Positions 47,338 through 59,000 of a DNA stretch of 64,000 nucleotides are shown piece after piece; positions within the stretch are counted from its first letter, which is position 1; each line of letters begins with the position of its first letter. Position numbers and translations under genes: made by a program. The notes below the pieces were generated by a model. It did not search any database and was not told the origin of the DNA. It saw only the letters and a list, made by a program, of their open reading frames with translations. Source of the stretch: Apoderus coryli (lineage: Eukaryota; Arthropoda; Insecta; Coleoptera; Attelabidae); the NCBI GenBank assembly GCA_911728435.2, contig OU452200.1:29403715-29467714 (forward strand), read 5' to 3'.

Positions 47338-47735
47338 TTCATAATTCTTCTAGAAACTCAATACCGAATATCACTTAATTTTTAATAATATTAAACTACT
47401 TAAATATTTTTTAACTAATTGTAGCACTTGATTTTTATTATATTCGCACAATTTACAATCATAATTATTATTCTTTGCTACCTCTATAATTCTTCTAGAA
47501 AGTCCCTCAATACCGAATCTCACTTAATTTTTAATAATATTACACTTCTTAAATCTTTTTGAACTAATTGTAGCACGTTCTTTTTATTATATTCGCACTA
47601 TCTTCATAATTCTTTTAGAAAGGCCCTCAATACCGAACGTCAATTAATTTTTAATAAGCATTTAACTACTTAAATCTTTTTTAACTATTTGTAGCACTAT
47701 CAACAATGATACCTAACTATTATTCTTTGCTACCA
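47338..47735. repeat. tandem array, three units of about 120-150 bp (copy 1)
   Basis: Each unit has ATAATTCTTCTAGAAA (third: TTTTAG), CAATACCGAA, TTAATTTTTAATAA, a CTTAAAT block and ATTTGTAGCAC or AATTGTAGCAC. Copy 2 equivalent about 57895-58295 with small indels. Confidence 0.8.
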
Positions 47736-47966
47736 CATTAATTATTTTGCTTGAACCCTTCCAGTGCTTGGATAGGTATAACGTAATAAATATAAAATAT
47801 AATCTAAATTCTAATTCTAATACCTACCCGCGATTTTTCTAAAACCATTGTTGCCAAGTCGGGTAGCCTTTTAATTAAATTTAAATGTCATTTTAAGTCT
47901 GTCTTATTATACCTAAACAAAGCTTTAAATTTTATAAATCAAAGGGTTATATACATGTTTGAATCA

Positions 47967-48008
47967 GCCAAACATGTTTCGGAACTTTACTGTTCCTTCT
48001 TCAGTGGC
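47967..48008 (-). ncRNA. hammerhead ribozyme-like motif within copy 1
   Basis: Minus strand: stem I GCCA (48008-48005) pairs with TGGC (47970-47967). CTGAAGA is 48004-47998, one extra A, stem II GGAAC / GTTCC (five pairs, loop AGTAAA), GAA (47980-47978), palindrome ACATGT (47977-47972), U as cleavage base (47971). Fifteen-bp inverted repeats TATACATGTTTGAAT at 47950-47964 and 48062-48076 bracket it. The only departure from the classical core is the extra A after CTGAAGA. Confidence 0.65.
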
Positions 48009-49860
48009 ATTAATAAATCTTACAAAGCATTCTTACCTAAGTGTCTTAAGGTATAATATGAATTCAAACATGTATACCTACATACACTTTGTGGAAAAAC
48101 TTTTATTTAATAGCAAAAAACATGAGGTTTATATAAAATTTTTCGAAAACTTAAATTTGGTTATACCTACTGCTTATTATGTAAAAAGCAAATTTCTGTA
48201 ATACACCATTTAATGTGGAATGTTTCTTTTTGTAAATCATTTCAATAAAGAAGAATTGTTGAAAATACACTTATGTTGTTTGACTTTAATCAAATTCAAA
48301 AAAGTGTGTGTTAAAATTAATAAATTTCTGGAAACCCCGAAAGTATACGTATCTATTATAAAAAATAATAATTAGATTATATATATCTTTATATCTCCTA
48401 TAGTATGAGAAGAAATTCTCACTTTGGCATCACTGTTGAAAAACAACTGTATGATTTTAGTCACTAACAAACATTACGACCTTCACATACGTTTTCGGCC
48501 AATCATATGCTTTATAATTTAATGGTGTAACAACGGCCTGCCTTCAACGTTCAAGCAACGTTTGAAATGTGTGAAACTACACAAACAGGTGTTCATATAG
48601 CAAAAACAAAAACATTTTTTTGTGATTGCTTGGGCCGGTTACTAGGTATTTAAGTAGGTATAATACCACTTATTTTTAACTTCTTATTCAAGATTGGAAA
48701 AAATATGTTGTTAAACTACTCTGAAACTTATATTTTTGCATAAAAAAAAAAGAAAAAACCCAACAAATCATTATAAGATTTAATTAACTAGTTAACAAAT
48801 ATTTCGCATTACTCTTGTAAACTTAGAGTACCGATAGGTATAGCTAGTTGTAGTAGGAAGTTTTTGATAAACACTTTTTGTTGAATTTGTTATGTACACT
48901 ATGTCCGAGATAAGAATGGGATAGCATTGGAAACTAGGAAACGTTAGGACTTACAAGGTTGTTTAAATTAGTGTAAAGTTATACAATTTAAACACCTTTT
49001 AAATAGTGTTTTCAAAAGTAACTAACTAAATAGGTATATTAGGGATTTACTTACATATTATAAAGTGTTTGTTTTACTGTTCCAACTGGTAGGTAAATTA
49101 AGGTTAAACCTTTATATATTCTAGATTTTTGAAAATACATTTAGGGCGTAATATTCGTTGTTATTTCAATAATTCTAGTTTTACATCAAACGATTCATTG
49201 ACACATTTTTTAAAAGTATTTGGAACCGTAATAATCAACGTTTTAAAATTTCCCACTTTAAATATTGCTCATTTTAAAAATAATTTCATACGTTCTTCTA
49301 ATTGTAGGTACATTTGGAATTGTGATAACATACTTTATAAACATTATATAAACGTTTTGAATTTTCCCATATTAAGCAATAAGAATTTTTATGGGATATT
49401 TTACACGTTACCTTAACTGTAATCATTTTAGAATTAGAATTATTATAAAATACTTAAAAAAAGTCATTTTAACGTTTTCATTGTCGCCTCTAAAAATTAT
49501 GCGCTTCTAATGAACATTTTCTAACGTTATTTTAGCTATAAATATCGGTTTATTATAAATTACATAAAGAACGTTTTATAAACGTTTTTAATTTTGACAA
49601 TGTTTGACACGCGTTTAAAAAACACCTAAAACAAACGTTTTTATTTTATGGTTTATTTATAATACATATACAACGTTACTTAAACATAATAAATGTAGGT
49701 AGTTGTATTTAGATAATAACACCACGTGTCTATAACGTTTAAATTGACCGGTGTAAAATTAAACTTAAAATAAACCGTCACTTTTCTAACGTAAGACCAA
49801 TTATCAACGATTGACACGTTAAATCAACGTTTAATTTACGTATATGTGTTTACTGGGTAT

Positions 49861-49977
49861 AAGCTCTTCGTAAATGCTGGAAATTTGGTTCACACTGCAT
49901 GCCGATCACCACTGATGAGTAGTATTGGATCAACGAAACGGCCCGTCTAGTGAAAGCATCGTAGTGTGAAACAAATT
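49861..49977 (+). repeat. hammerhead-family repeat fragment right of copy 1
   Basis: Contains GGAAATTTGGTTCACACTGC, then GCCGATCACCACTGATGAG and GTGAAAGCAT...GTAGTGTGAAACAAAT, matching 30930-31020. With 45258-45521 it is the split target of the 4.3-kb element. Confidence 0.7.
49907..49952 (+). ncRNA. degenerate hammerhead motif
   Basis: CACCA, CTGATGA, a stem II of altered length (GTAGTATTGGATCAAC), GAAAC, GGCCCGT with one inserted C, then TAGTG. Stem I has one mismatch and stem II only partial pairing. Likely a decayed copy of 30954-30995. Confidence 0.55.
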
Positions 49978-50690
49978 CGTGCGCGAACAACTTTTGTTGG
50001 AGTTGGCTCATCTTGAAACACCCATACCGTGGACTGCTATTTACTTTCGGGCTCATACGCGTAAATCCACGATTCATCTCCTGTTACGATGTCATAGACT
50101 TGTTTTGAAGCACCGCGATCGTATTTTTTTAGCATTTCTTTCGATCAATCGACACGAGCCTTTTTTGGAGCGATTGACAAAATGCGTGCGTTCCAACACG
50201 AACAAATTTTTTTGACAGTCAAATGTTTATGCAATATTGAATGTATGCTGGTCCCACTAATGCCTAAGGTTGTCTCAATCTCTTGATAGGTCACATGCAA
50301 TATCAGTTCGCGCACAGCATCAATGGTTTTCGGAACAAGAACTGATTTTGGACGACCTTCCCGAAATTCGTCTTGGTGTGAACTACGACCACGATTGAAT
50401 TCACCATACTATCGATAAACACTGGTTGTTGGTGGAGCTTCATCGCCAAAAATTTAATTAAGTTCATCAATGCACTGTTGCTGAGTTAACCAACGTCGAC
50501 AGTTGTAAAAATAATCGCACGAAAAAGTTACTGTAAACAACACAAATAGCGCTCGTATGTCAAAACGTTTTGAGTACGTATAACCTCAAAAATGTCCCAC
50601 TTTACGATAGAGCTGTCAGTTGCCAGATTGCAACACCAGGATTGCCAAATCCCGAAATATAAAAGGCAACCCTCGTACTTGGTAGTAGGT
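49978..50690 (-). pseudogene. mariner transposase, N-terminal half
   Basis: Minus strand reads FGDEAPPTTSVYRWYGEFNR, GRSSHQDEFREGRPKSVLVP, TIDAVRELILHVTYQEIET, TLGISGTSIHSILHKHLTVK, WNARILSIAPKKARVDW, then YDIVTGDESWIYAYEPESKQ with the first catalytic D, and VWVFQDEPTPTKVVRA. Two or three single-base breaks. The 5' end near 50690 carries TACGAGGGTTGCC on the minus strand, a usual mariner terminus. The second and third catalytic regions are absent because the copy stops at the hammerhead-family repeat. Confidence 0.82.
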
Positions 50691-51851
50691 AAGTAGTAGA
50701 TGGGTGATATAGACCAACTTCACTCATATTACCAACTTCACTCATATTACATTTAAAATTATTATTATTCATTAGGTTTCTTAAACTCGACTTATTTCAT
50801 CAACATTCTACGTAATTCAATGTCACTCCAGATATTATAAGAGATAGATATAATATAGGTTTTCCCAAAATAATAATATACATAAGTAAAAATAAGAATA
50901 ATTATTCAAATAAGAGCTTTAAGTACATTTTTTGATGGTATTATGTTGTCAAGATAATTAAAATAGGCAGGCTTGTGACATGTATTTAACGGTTTTAATT
51001 TTTATATAACGGATATTCTTTAATACCACGAAAGCATATTAATATGTCATTTCTAATTTGTTCATGAACAGGCATTTTTAATACCTAAATATCTAAATAT
51101 AGGACATTTTCACAATAATTATTCATATGAATAAGTTATAAATTATATAAAATAAAATATTCTACTTATAATTGACATAATCCCTTAAAAATGTAGGTAA
51201 ATCCTTTTATGAAAATACTTTACTCTTCGATGGTTTGGAATATTCCTTTTTACTTGTCAGGTTATAATAATTCTAAAAAGTAATTAAATCGACTAGAAAT
51301 AATGTTATTCGACTAAACCAATATTTATGTTCACAAAATGTTATTACAGAATAAAATAGGAAGCCACAAAATACTTTAATTAAATAGAAGAAATATCTCC
51401 TTCATTTTAAAGTGAACGGTTGATTTGGATATAAAATTAATGTTCTTACTCGGGAAAATATATTTTAATCAATAACATTGATAAACATTCCATGTTGCTG
51501 ATGATTTTGGTTTTTTTATGGTTTCAATCAGACCTAGTCCATGACTAAATTAAAAATAAAAACAAATAGGGTTAGTTCAATTTTGTAAGAACTAAATAGT
51601 GCTGACTGATGATGAAAGCTTGGATTAAAATTTATTTCCTAGAACTAAAACTCTAATTTCATATCAAACATGTTATGTGTATATTTGTAAATAAATGTAG
51701 AGATTTTTTAAAGAAAATAAAACTTTCAAACATATTTTTGCAATTTTGAATTTTATTTAAATTAAACAAAATATTTTTAAAATGAGCTTTCAAATAATAC
51801 ACCACGTAATATAAATTCTTTTATCTTCAATTCAAAAGGCTAAAAAATATT
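50691..51851. other. AT-rich gap
   Basis: No recognised feature; a CTGATGATGAAAGC at about 51605 lacks stem II. Confidence 0.4.
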
Positions 51852-51922
51852 AAATAAAAGAAAACAAACAAAAACTTTCAAAGTCAACTCCACAAAATCT
51901 TTAACTTAATTATGAAAAAGGT

Positions 51923-51953
51923 AACTAGTTTCGACTCAACAAGCCATCATCAG
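51923..51953 (-). ncRNA. hammerhead-like motif, left arm
   Basis: Minus strand: CTGATGA, extra T, stem II GGCTT / GAGTC (five pairs with two G-U), GAA, palindrome ACTAGT, U. Stem I is weak. Confidence 0.5.
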
Positions 51954-52096
51954 TCCATTTTGAGAAAAATATCTGTGTACAGACAAAATATCAAACTCTA
52001 AAAAATAACAATGCACGAAACTATCCTGTGTTGAGTAAAAAAAACTTACTAACTACTACTATTTTTCCTGTACACAGATATTTTTGTCAAAATTGA

Positions 52097-52127
52097 CTGA
52101 TGATGGCTTGTCGATCCGAAACTAGTC
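52097..52127 (+). ncRNA. hammerhead-like motif, right arm
   Basis: CTGATGA (52097-52103), T, GGCTTGTCGATCC (stem II with one mismatch), GAA (52118-52120), ACTAGT (52121-52126), C52127. Stem I has two pairs (GA/TC). Confidence 0.5.
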
Positions 52128-52387
52128 TCTTTTTTCATAATTAAACTAAAGATTTTGTGGAGTTGACTTTGAAAGTTTTGTTTGTTTTCTTTTATTTGAA
52201 ACTGACACTCCACTTTGATAATGGATAATTTATTTCGTAAATAATATTATATTATTCCCACCAAATAACCGATTGATTTTATAAAGAAGAAAAACTCTGA
52301 TGCACGTCTAATGTTCGACAGAAATGTAGATTCTTTTGTGTTTCTTGTTTCCTGAATATTTTTTCTTCTTCTAAGGAAACTTATTTA

Positions 52388-53034
52388 TAATAGGTTTGTT
52401 TCATCATGCAGTTCAGAACAGTTCTATATCTAACGCGCACGCGCAGTAACAAAAAAGGTGTTTCATCATGTAATCGAACTGCACTAATAATCCTAGTTAC
52501 TAACTCAAACGATTTTAGCAAGAACCAACAGTAACGTTAGGTCGATTTTAAACGAATTTTGTCGAACAATTTGTTTTGTAAATAGAGAAAGGGACAACAA
52601 ATTTAAAATTATTTTGCTTGCGATTTAAAATGGATCAATCATGTAAAAATTATAAGTGTGTTATCTGTTATCCTGTAATAATAGTATTACATTTTTACTG
52701 TACTTACTTTAGTTGTTTAGTTTCAGAGTATATGGATATATAAGTTTATGATAGATCGCAGGTGGGCCCAATGAAGATCAAAACTTTAAGAAACTTTAGG
52801 AAAAGCTAGAAATAATGAAAAGGCAAATCTTCTTATATATAACCAAAAATTAACTTAATATTAATTATTATTTATTGTGGGAAAAATGATATGTTTGTTA
52901 AATAAATGAAGAAATAAAAGTCAAATCTCCACGAGATCAGTTTAATAGAATACAAGCACAGGTGTGGGAACCGTAAACAACAGAATTAAACAGAACTGAT
53001 TCCTGATGAAACAAACCTATTATTGTGCTAACCA
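52388..53034. mobile_element. non-autonomous TIR element
   Basis: AATAGGTTTGTTTCATCA starts the left end; the right end is its reverse complement, TGATGAAACAAACCTATT. An inner match CAGTTC / GAACTG extends it. The body is AT-rich and noncoding, with a TGTTTCATCATG duplicate near 52460. TSD unclear. Confidence 0.6.
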
Positions 53035-53185
53035 TTGTGGTTTTATTTGTTATAGTTACTGAAAAACAAATTCGTGGCATAGTGGACAAAAGGACTGGTT
53101 TCAACTACACAAGGGATTTTGTTTAATTTAGCAGGGCCTCAGTCTAATACGGTAGAACCAGACCGAGGCATGGATCGACAGATAC

Positions 53186-53445
53186 TGACACTCCCTTCCT
53201 TTGGAGTCGGTCTGCTTAATTCGCAAACACCTGCCAGATATCTCTGAAAGACCATTCCATAACTATCCGCGTCGAACATAATCTTTATCTGTCAGACCCA
53301 TCCTCCGAATTAATACATTTATATAACGCAAAGAAAATACACAACCATCTGCCAATAGTAATTAAATCCTTGTCATCCCGTCCTAAGTTCCGTGAAGCTC
53401 TAAAAACATATTTATTAGAAAGAGCCTTTTATTCAGTAGCTCTTA
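53186..53445 (+). pseudogene. LINE C-terminal fragment (same family as 55.5 kb)
   Basis: TGACACTCCCTTCCTTTGGA to TTTTATTCAGTA matches 55485-55730 in reverse complement. It encodes the pattern KDHST.IRVEHNLYLSDPSSE then LYNAKKIHNHLPIVIKSLSS with one frame change. Both ends of homology are abrupt. Confidence 0.75.
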
Positions 53446-55179
53446 TTATGAGCTCGTCAGAGTACCATAGAGCCAAATGACTACACCTCCTACCGTGGAC
53501 ATTTCCATACTTGAAGTAGTATGACTAAACATCCGCGGCGGCCTCCGCAAAAGCAATCCCCGCTTCTATGCGGCACCGCTTTACCGCCTTCCGCCGCGGT
53601 TCGCGGCTCGTGCGCTATAACACTTTATTTGCAAATGCGACTTGTATACAATATCTTTTCTACAACAACTCGCAATAGTCAAATATAACCACGAGTATTT
53701 ATTGATTACATCTTGACATTAATTTTATTTGAAATGTCAAATTAGGAAAATATGTTTGTTATTTTGACAGGTTTGTTAGGTCCACATTATATCTACAAAC
53801 AAATTAAACTATATCCTGTATTTCTTTTGGGGGTGAAATCTGTATCATCATGAAAATCTGATCCACAATAAATCTCATTCGGTAGTGAATGATTAACACA
53901 TAAATTAAAGAAATAATAATAACATATATTTTAAATAGATGAAAAATGAAAAGGTCTACACCGAATATTACCACAATTAAAACATCACCTATTCTTAATA
54001 TAATATTTTCAGACAACCATATAGGATTAGATTAGCATATATTTATAAAAATACAAGGGAAATAATAAATATTTTTAATCATAAATCGTATATATTTGAC
54101 GTACCTACCACTAATTTATAATTTAAGTAGTATATTACTTTGTTGTAAATATGATAATTTTTAATGGGCATTAAATTGATATAAGCAAGCAATTATATCC
54201 TAATAAAGTAGCATTCTATTTACTCCTTGTTAAAGAGAAAATGCATTAATGCCAAATATTAGATGTTTTTGCTTATCATAATTTATAGTTGTGCAAATAC
54301 AAGTGGAAATATGTTACAGCAACAATTCAGCTATTGTATGTTTAATTTTATTGTTTTATTAAACAAAAATAAATAAATAATAAGCAATTTGATTGTCAGT
54401 GCTTCTGTATCACTAGTAGGTATTTATTAAATTTATGTTAAACAATAATATTTACTCCGCTATTGAATTTTGAGGAATTAATTTTCTGTCATATATATAA
54501 CGGTATTTTTTAAATAAAATACAAATATTACAATAAATTCATCAGATAATACCGTAAAACCTTTTTGAGAAGAACATGAGGTAAAGAATCTAATCGGCTT
54601 TTACAAATAAAAATAATATGCTAATCCTCATAGACGAACTTTTTATAGGATTACTTTTTAACTATACATGTATTTAAATTTTAAGCATACAGATCGTTAG
54701 ATATGCTAATTTTTTCAGATAATTGTCCATTCATACGATGGCAATATGCTTTAGTTTCTAAACAAAGAACTGTAATAATTTGATATGCTATACTTAAACG
54801 TTTGCTGGATAAATAATCATATTTATAATCTTGGTATACTAAACCTCCAAAAGTGACGAGCTGAACGAAACGGTGGATGTTAACAGTTAATGAGTGGAAT
54901 ACATCTTAGTTTGATAAGACTTATTACTTTATAAAAACACGATAAATTCATACGCTAAGCTTCTGATATGCTTTGTGTAAATAAAATAACTTCAGGGTAA
55001 TTACTAATATGTGTACCGAAACGGGGTCCAATATATTTAAATATTGCAGTATATTTGTAACCTCTTTGTCTTAAGATTTCAAATTATTGAATAAATATAA
55101 ATAATTTTGAGAAAATTTTGTTATACAGATTGAGTTCATCATAGAGCGTTGATCAAACTTTACTTTTATGTATCACAAA
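53446..55179. other. 1.7-kb gap with a GC-rich islet
   Basis: 53530-53620 is strikingly GC-rich (CCGCGGCGGCCTCCG, CCTTCCGCCGCGGTTCGCGG) against the AT-rich background; its origin is unknown. The rest is AT-rich; the 53804-54016 minus frame is hydrophobic but unsupported. Confidence 0.4.
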
Positions 55180-56080
55180 TGTATGTATATATTTTTTGTC
55201 AAAAAATTAATACATAATTTGTAGACAAGATTGTTCGTAAACAAACAAATCATAAGATTAATAATAATGATTACAATGATATATTGTACAGGTACAGAGT
55301 CAAATAATTAAATATAGATTAAGCAAAACAATCACATATTATACAATATAAACTCAGATATAGTCAAACAAAGCAAAAATAATTATAATTACGTAATACA
55401 TACAATAAATATTGACTATCAGCAATGATCCAGTGTGTGAATCGATCAAAATTATGCAATAGTGAAAAAGTCATTTACTGAATAAAAGGCTCTTTCTAAT
55501 AAATATGTTTTTAGAGCTTCACGGAACTTAGGACGGGATGACAAGGATTTAATTACTATTGGCAGATGGTTGTGTATTTTCTTTGCGTTATATAAATGTA
55601 TTAATTCGGAGGATGGGTCTGACAGATAAAGATTATGTTCGACGCGGATAGTTGTGGAATGGTCTTTCAGAGATATCTGGCAGGTTTTGCGAATTAAGCA
55701 GACCGACTCCAAAGGAAGGGAGTGTTAGTATTTTAAGCTTTCTGAAGAAATCCTTTTTATAATCTAAAAATACGCACAAATTGTAATGCACAAAGTAGAC
55801 TGTTATGGAACTTGACAATTTAGTTTCTTTGAAAACTGATCTTAACGCAAAACACGCAAAGTGCATCGATGTGCAAGTTCCACTTCAGAAAGCTGTCCGC
55901 ACAACAAGGTCCTGAAACCTCACAGAAGAAACGACGTATTATTAAATGCAAAAAACTGCAGCGTACCTTTATATGACAACTTTTGTATTCACAGTATTCA
56001 AGCTCAAAAGGTTAGACTCACACCATGAATGGATGGTGATCAAGTCTTTGAATATGGTATTATGGAGAGCCACGCTATCC
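55180..56080 (-). pseudogene. LINE C-terminal half, interrupted by 4.3-kb copy 2
   Basis: Starting at 56080 on the minus strand: DSVALHNTIFKDLITIHSWC, ESNLLSLNTVNTKVV (RT thumb), then 55866-55633 with HFACFALRSVFKETKLSSSI and YFVHYNLCVFLDYKKDFFRK, then 55712-55452 ISLKDHSTTIRVEHNLYLSD, LYNAKKIHNHLPIVIKSL, FREALKTYLLERAFYSVNDF. The tail HxT.R..HNLxxP ... YNxxP ... FKxxLKxyLLxxaFYSVxEF is that of jockey-superfamily LINEs. Its RT palm continues at 60428-61005 across the inserted element, in frame. A non-coding 3' portion runs to about 55180. Confidence 0.8.
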
Positions 56081-59000
56081 CCCAGTAAACACACATACGT
56101 TTATTTAACGTTTATCATTACAAAACACCTTTCCAAAAAAAGATACATTAAATACGTACATTTTACTTTTATATGTCGCGCTTTTTCACGTTACAGAACA
56201 CTAATAACGAAACGTTAGTTAAATGCTATATAAAAAAGTGTATTGAACGTATTTATGTATATATATTCAACGGTGAAATCAAACGTTATTTAAACGGTTC
56301 TAAACTACGTTAATAATACGATTACAGAAACGTTAATTCTTAGCTTTTCAAAAACGACAAATGCATGTATTACATATACATGCATTTATCGTTTTTTAAA
56401 AGCTAATAATTAACGTTTGTGTAATCGTATTAATTACGCATTTTAGGAATGTTTAAATAACGTTTGATTTCACGTTATTTAATGTGGCTTTTATATATTT
56501 TTGTAACGTGAAAACGTTGATAAAATGTATGGAATAAATCAATAAAACTACCAGATTTCCATTGTTGGGTTGGTACAAAAGTTTGATGAAAAAATAATGC
56601 CCTTTTTGTTAAATAGTTAAACCAAAAAATATAAACATTTTGGTGTTTTTTAATGTTGAATATTATGGTCAAATATAACTTACAAAATTATACGATACAA
56701 TAATGCACGTTTCGGCGAACGCTTTCTGTCGCCGAAACTTACGTTGTATCGAATAATTTTGTAATTTCTTTTTGACAATATTTTATATAAAAATATTGAA
56801 TAACACAAAAAACAAACGGATTTTTTATTGGTTTTTAATATATTTACAACCAACAATCCAACTTTTTGATTTAACGATTTAGGATATTGGAGACATACTT
56901 TTAGCATCGAACCTTGTCCGTTATTTTATTAGGATAAAAACACTTTACATTTTTTGTTGTATATAATTATAACAAAATGTTCTAGAATCATCACTAGTGT
57001 AAAATGTAAGAACACAAATTGTCTATAAATATGTAATATATTCTAAACATAGGAACATATTTTTTAATAACAAATAGAAAGTTAAATTAAGGAACAAATA
57101 ATTCTTTCACATATTAAGAAGAATAAAATATAGAATTATGCTTAAATTTTGACTGCTTCTTAACCGCTTACGATAGGGAATTTTAATTAATTTAAAAAAT
57201 CAATAAATCATAAATCTAATACATTAATAATGCTTGCAAATCATTTTTCTGGTGCACGGGAAAGTTCAATTTGGCTGCTTCTGAAATGAAAAATGTATAC
57301 ATAGGTATTAGCATAATATAATTATAAATATTTAGAATGTAATTTTATTTTTGCTAGAAGCGTATAGATACTCTATACATTTTTAGGCAAAAGTAAAAGA
57401 TATTTACTTTTAATCTAAAATTATATTTTCTGAGTGCAATAAACCAAACACCCAGTAAATTCATTGCATTAATTTGTCAATTTTAAATTTTTTTCCTGTG
57501 AATTTTTTCAAATTTTATAATCTAATTTTTATTAGTGTTCTAAAAGCAAAATATCGAGTGGTGTGGCTGGCTGATGAGTACAAACGAGTACGAAATATAC
57601 TTATTTTAAAAAATATGTACATTAATAGGGCGCATAATTTTTATTTATAATATTTTTCTGCAAATATGGTGGTAAATAATGCGTAAATGGATCTTAACGC
57701 ACTAATTTTATACCCTGTGTAAATATCAAATATGTTTAACCCGTTTTAGTATCATAATAAAATCTTGTGTTCTATCTTATTGACACCTATTACTTACCTA
57801 AAATAGTGCTCAAAAGTGTCGTCTTTTCAAAACCATTTTGTTGAAGCGACCTTTACAGTTGAACTGTATTCCCAATTGGTTGGCCATTAAAAATTTCATA
57901 ATTCTTCTAGAAACTCAATACCGAATATCACTTAATTTTTAATAATATTAAACTACTTAAATATTTTTTAACTAATTGTAGCACTTGATTTTTATTATAT
58001 TCGCACAATTTACAATCATAATTATTATTCTTTGCTACCTCTATAATTCTTCTAGAAAGTCCCTCAATACCGAATCTCACTTAATTTTTAATAATATTAC
58101 ACTTCTTAAATCTTTTTGAACTAATTGTAGCACTTTCTTTTTATTATATTCGCACTTCATAATTCTTTTAGAAAGGCCCTCAATACCGAACGTCACTTAA
58201 TTTTTAATAAGCATTAAACTACTTAAATCTTTTTTAACTATTTGTACTATTTGTACTATCAACAATGATACCTAACTATTATTCTTTGCTACCACATTAA
58301 TTATTTTGCTTGAACCCTTCCAGTGCTTGGATAGGTATAACCTAATAAATATAAAATATAATCTAAATTCTAATTCTAATACCTACCCGCGATTTATCTA
58401 AAACCATTGTTGCCAAGTCGGGTAGCCTTTTAATTAAATTTAAATGTCATTTTAAGTCTGTCTTATTATACCTAAACAAAGCTTTAAATTTTATAAATCA
58501 AAGGCGTCTACTACAGAAAATATTTTTATATACATGTTCGAATCAGCCAAACATGTTTCGGAACTTTACTGTTCCTTCTTCAGTGGCATTACTAAATCTT
58601 AGAAAGAATTCTTACGTAGTGTCTTAAGGTATAATATGGATTCAAACATGTATACCTACATACACTCTGTGGAAAAACTTTTATTTAATAGCAAAAAACA
58701 TGAGGTTTATATAAAATTTTTCGAAAACTTAAATTTGGTTATACCTACTACTTATTATGTAAATAGCAAATTTCTGTAATGCACCATTTAATGTGGAATG
58801 TTTCTTTTTGTAAATCATTTCAATAAAGAAGAATTGTTGCAAATACACTTATGTGGTTTGACTTTATCAAAATTCAAAAAAGTGTGTGTTAAAATTAATA
58901 AATTTCTGGAAACCCCGAAAGTATACGTATCTATTATAAAAAATAATAATTAGATTATATATATCTTTATATCTCCTATAGTATGAGAAGAAATTCTCAC

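Larger units (their letters stand above)
45524..49857. mobile_element. 4.3-kb non-autonomous DNA element, copy 1
   Basis: 4334 bp starting CCCAATAAACACACATACG and ending with the reverse complement of CCCAGTAAACACATATACGT. TA lies on both sides (45522-45523, 49858-49859). The subterminal 400 bp on the left and 700 bp on the right are packed with AACGTT / ACGTTT motifs. The interior has palindromes, a tandem array and noncoding AT-rich DNA. Short frames (45918-46115, 46123-46350, 49129-49416) show no transposase features. A copy at 56081-60425 is almost identical. It interrupts a hammerhead-family repeat. Confidence 0.85.
51852..52197. mobile_element. foldback element with head-to-head hammerhead-like motifs
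   Basis: Arms 51852-51995 and 52055-52197 are reverse complements of about 140 bp (outermost AAATAAAAGAAAACAAACAA, then AAGTCAACTCCACAAAATCT). Each arm carries one hammerhead-like core. The spacer is about 60 bp. Noncoding. Confidence 0.78.

Noticed and set aside
47338..47735. CRISPR-like array
   Set aside because: Three adjacent diverged tandem units without unique spacers, in eukaryotic transposon DNA.
49129..49416. 95-codon gene in the 4.3-kb element
   Set aside because: The twin at 59705-59992 differs mainly by amino-acid changes and no domain is visible, so it is probably not coding.
51604..51640. Hammerhead at CTGATGATGAAAGC
   Set aside because: No stem II between CTGATGA and GAAA.
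52985..53012. Hammerhead at CTGATGAAACAAACC
   Set aside because: No stem II; the sequence is the terminal repeat of the 52388-53034 element.
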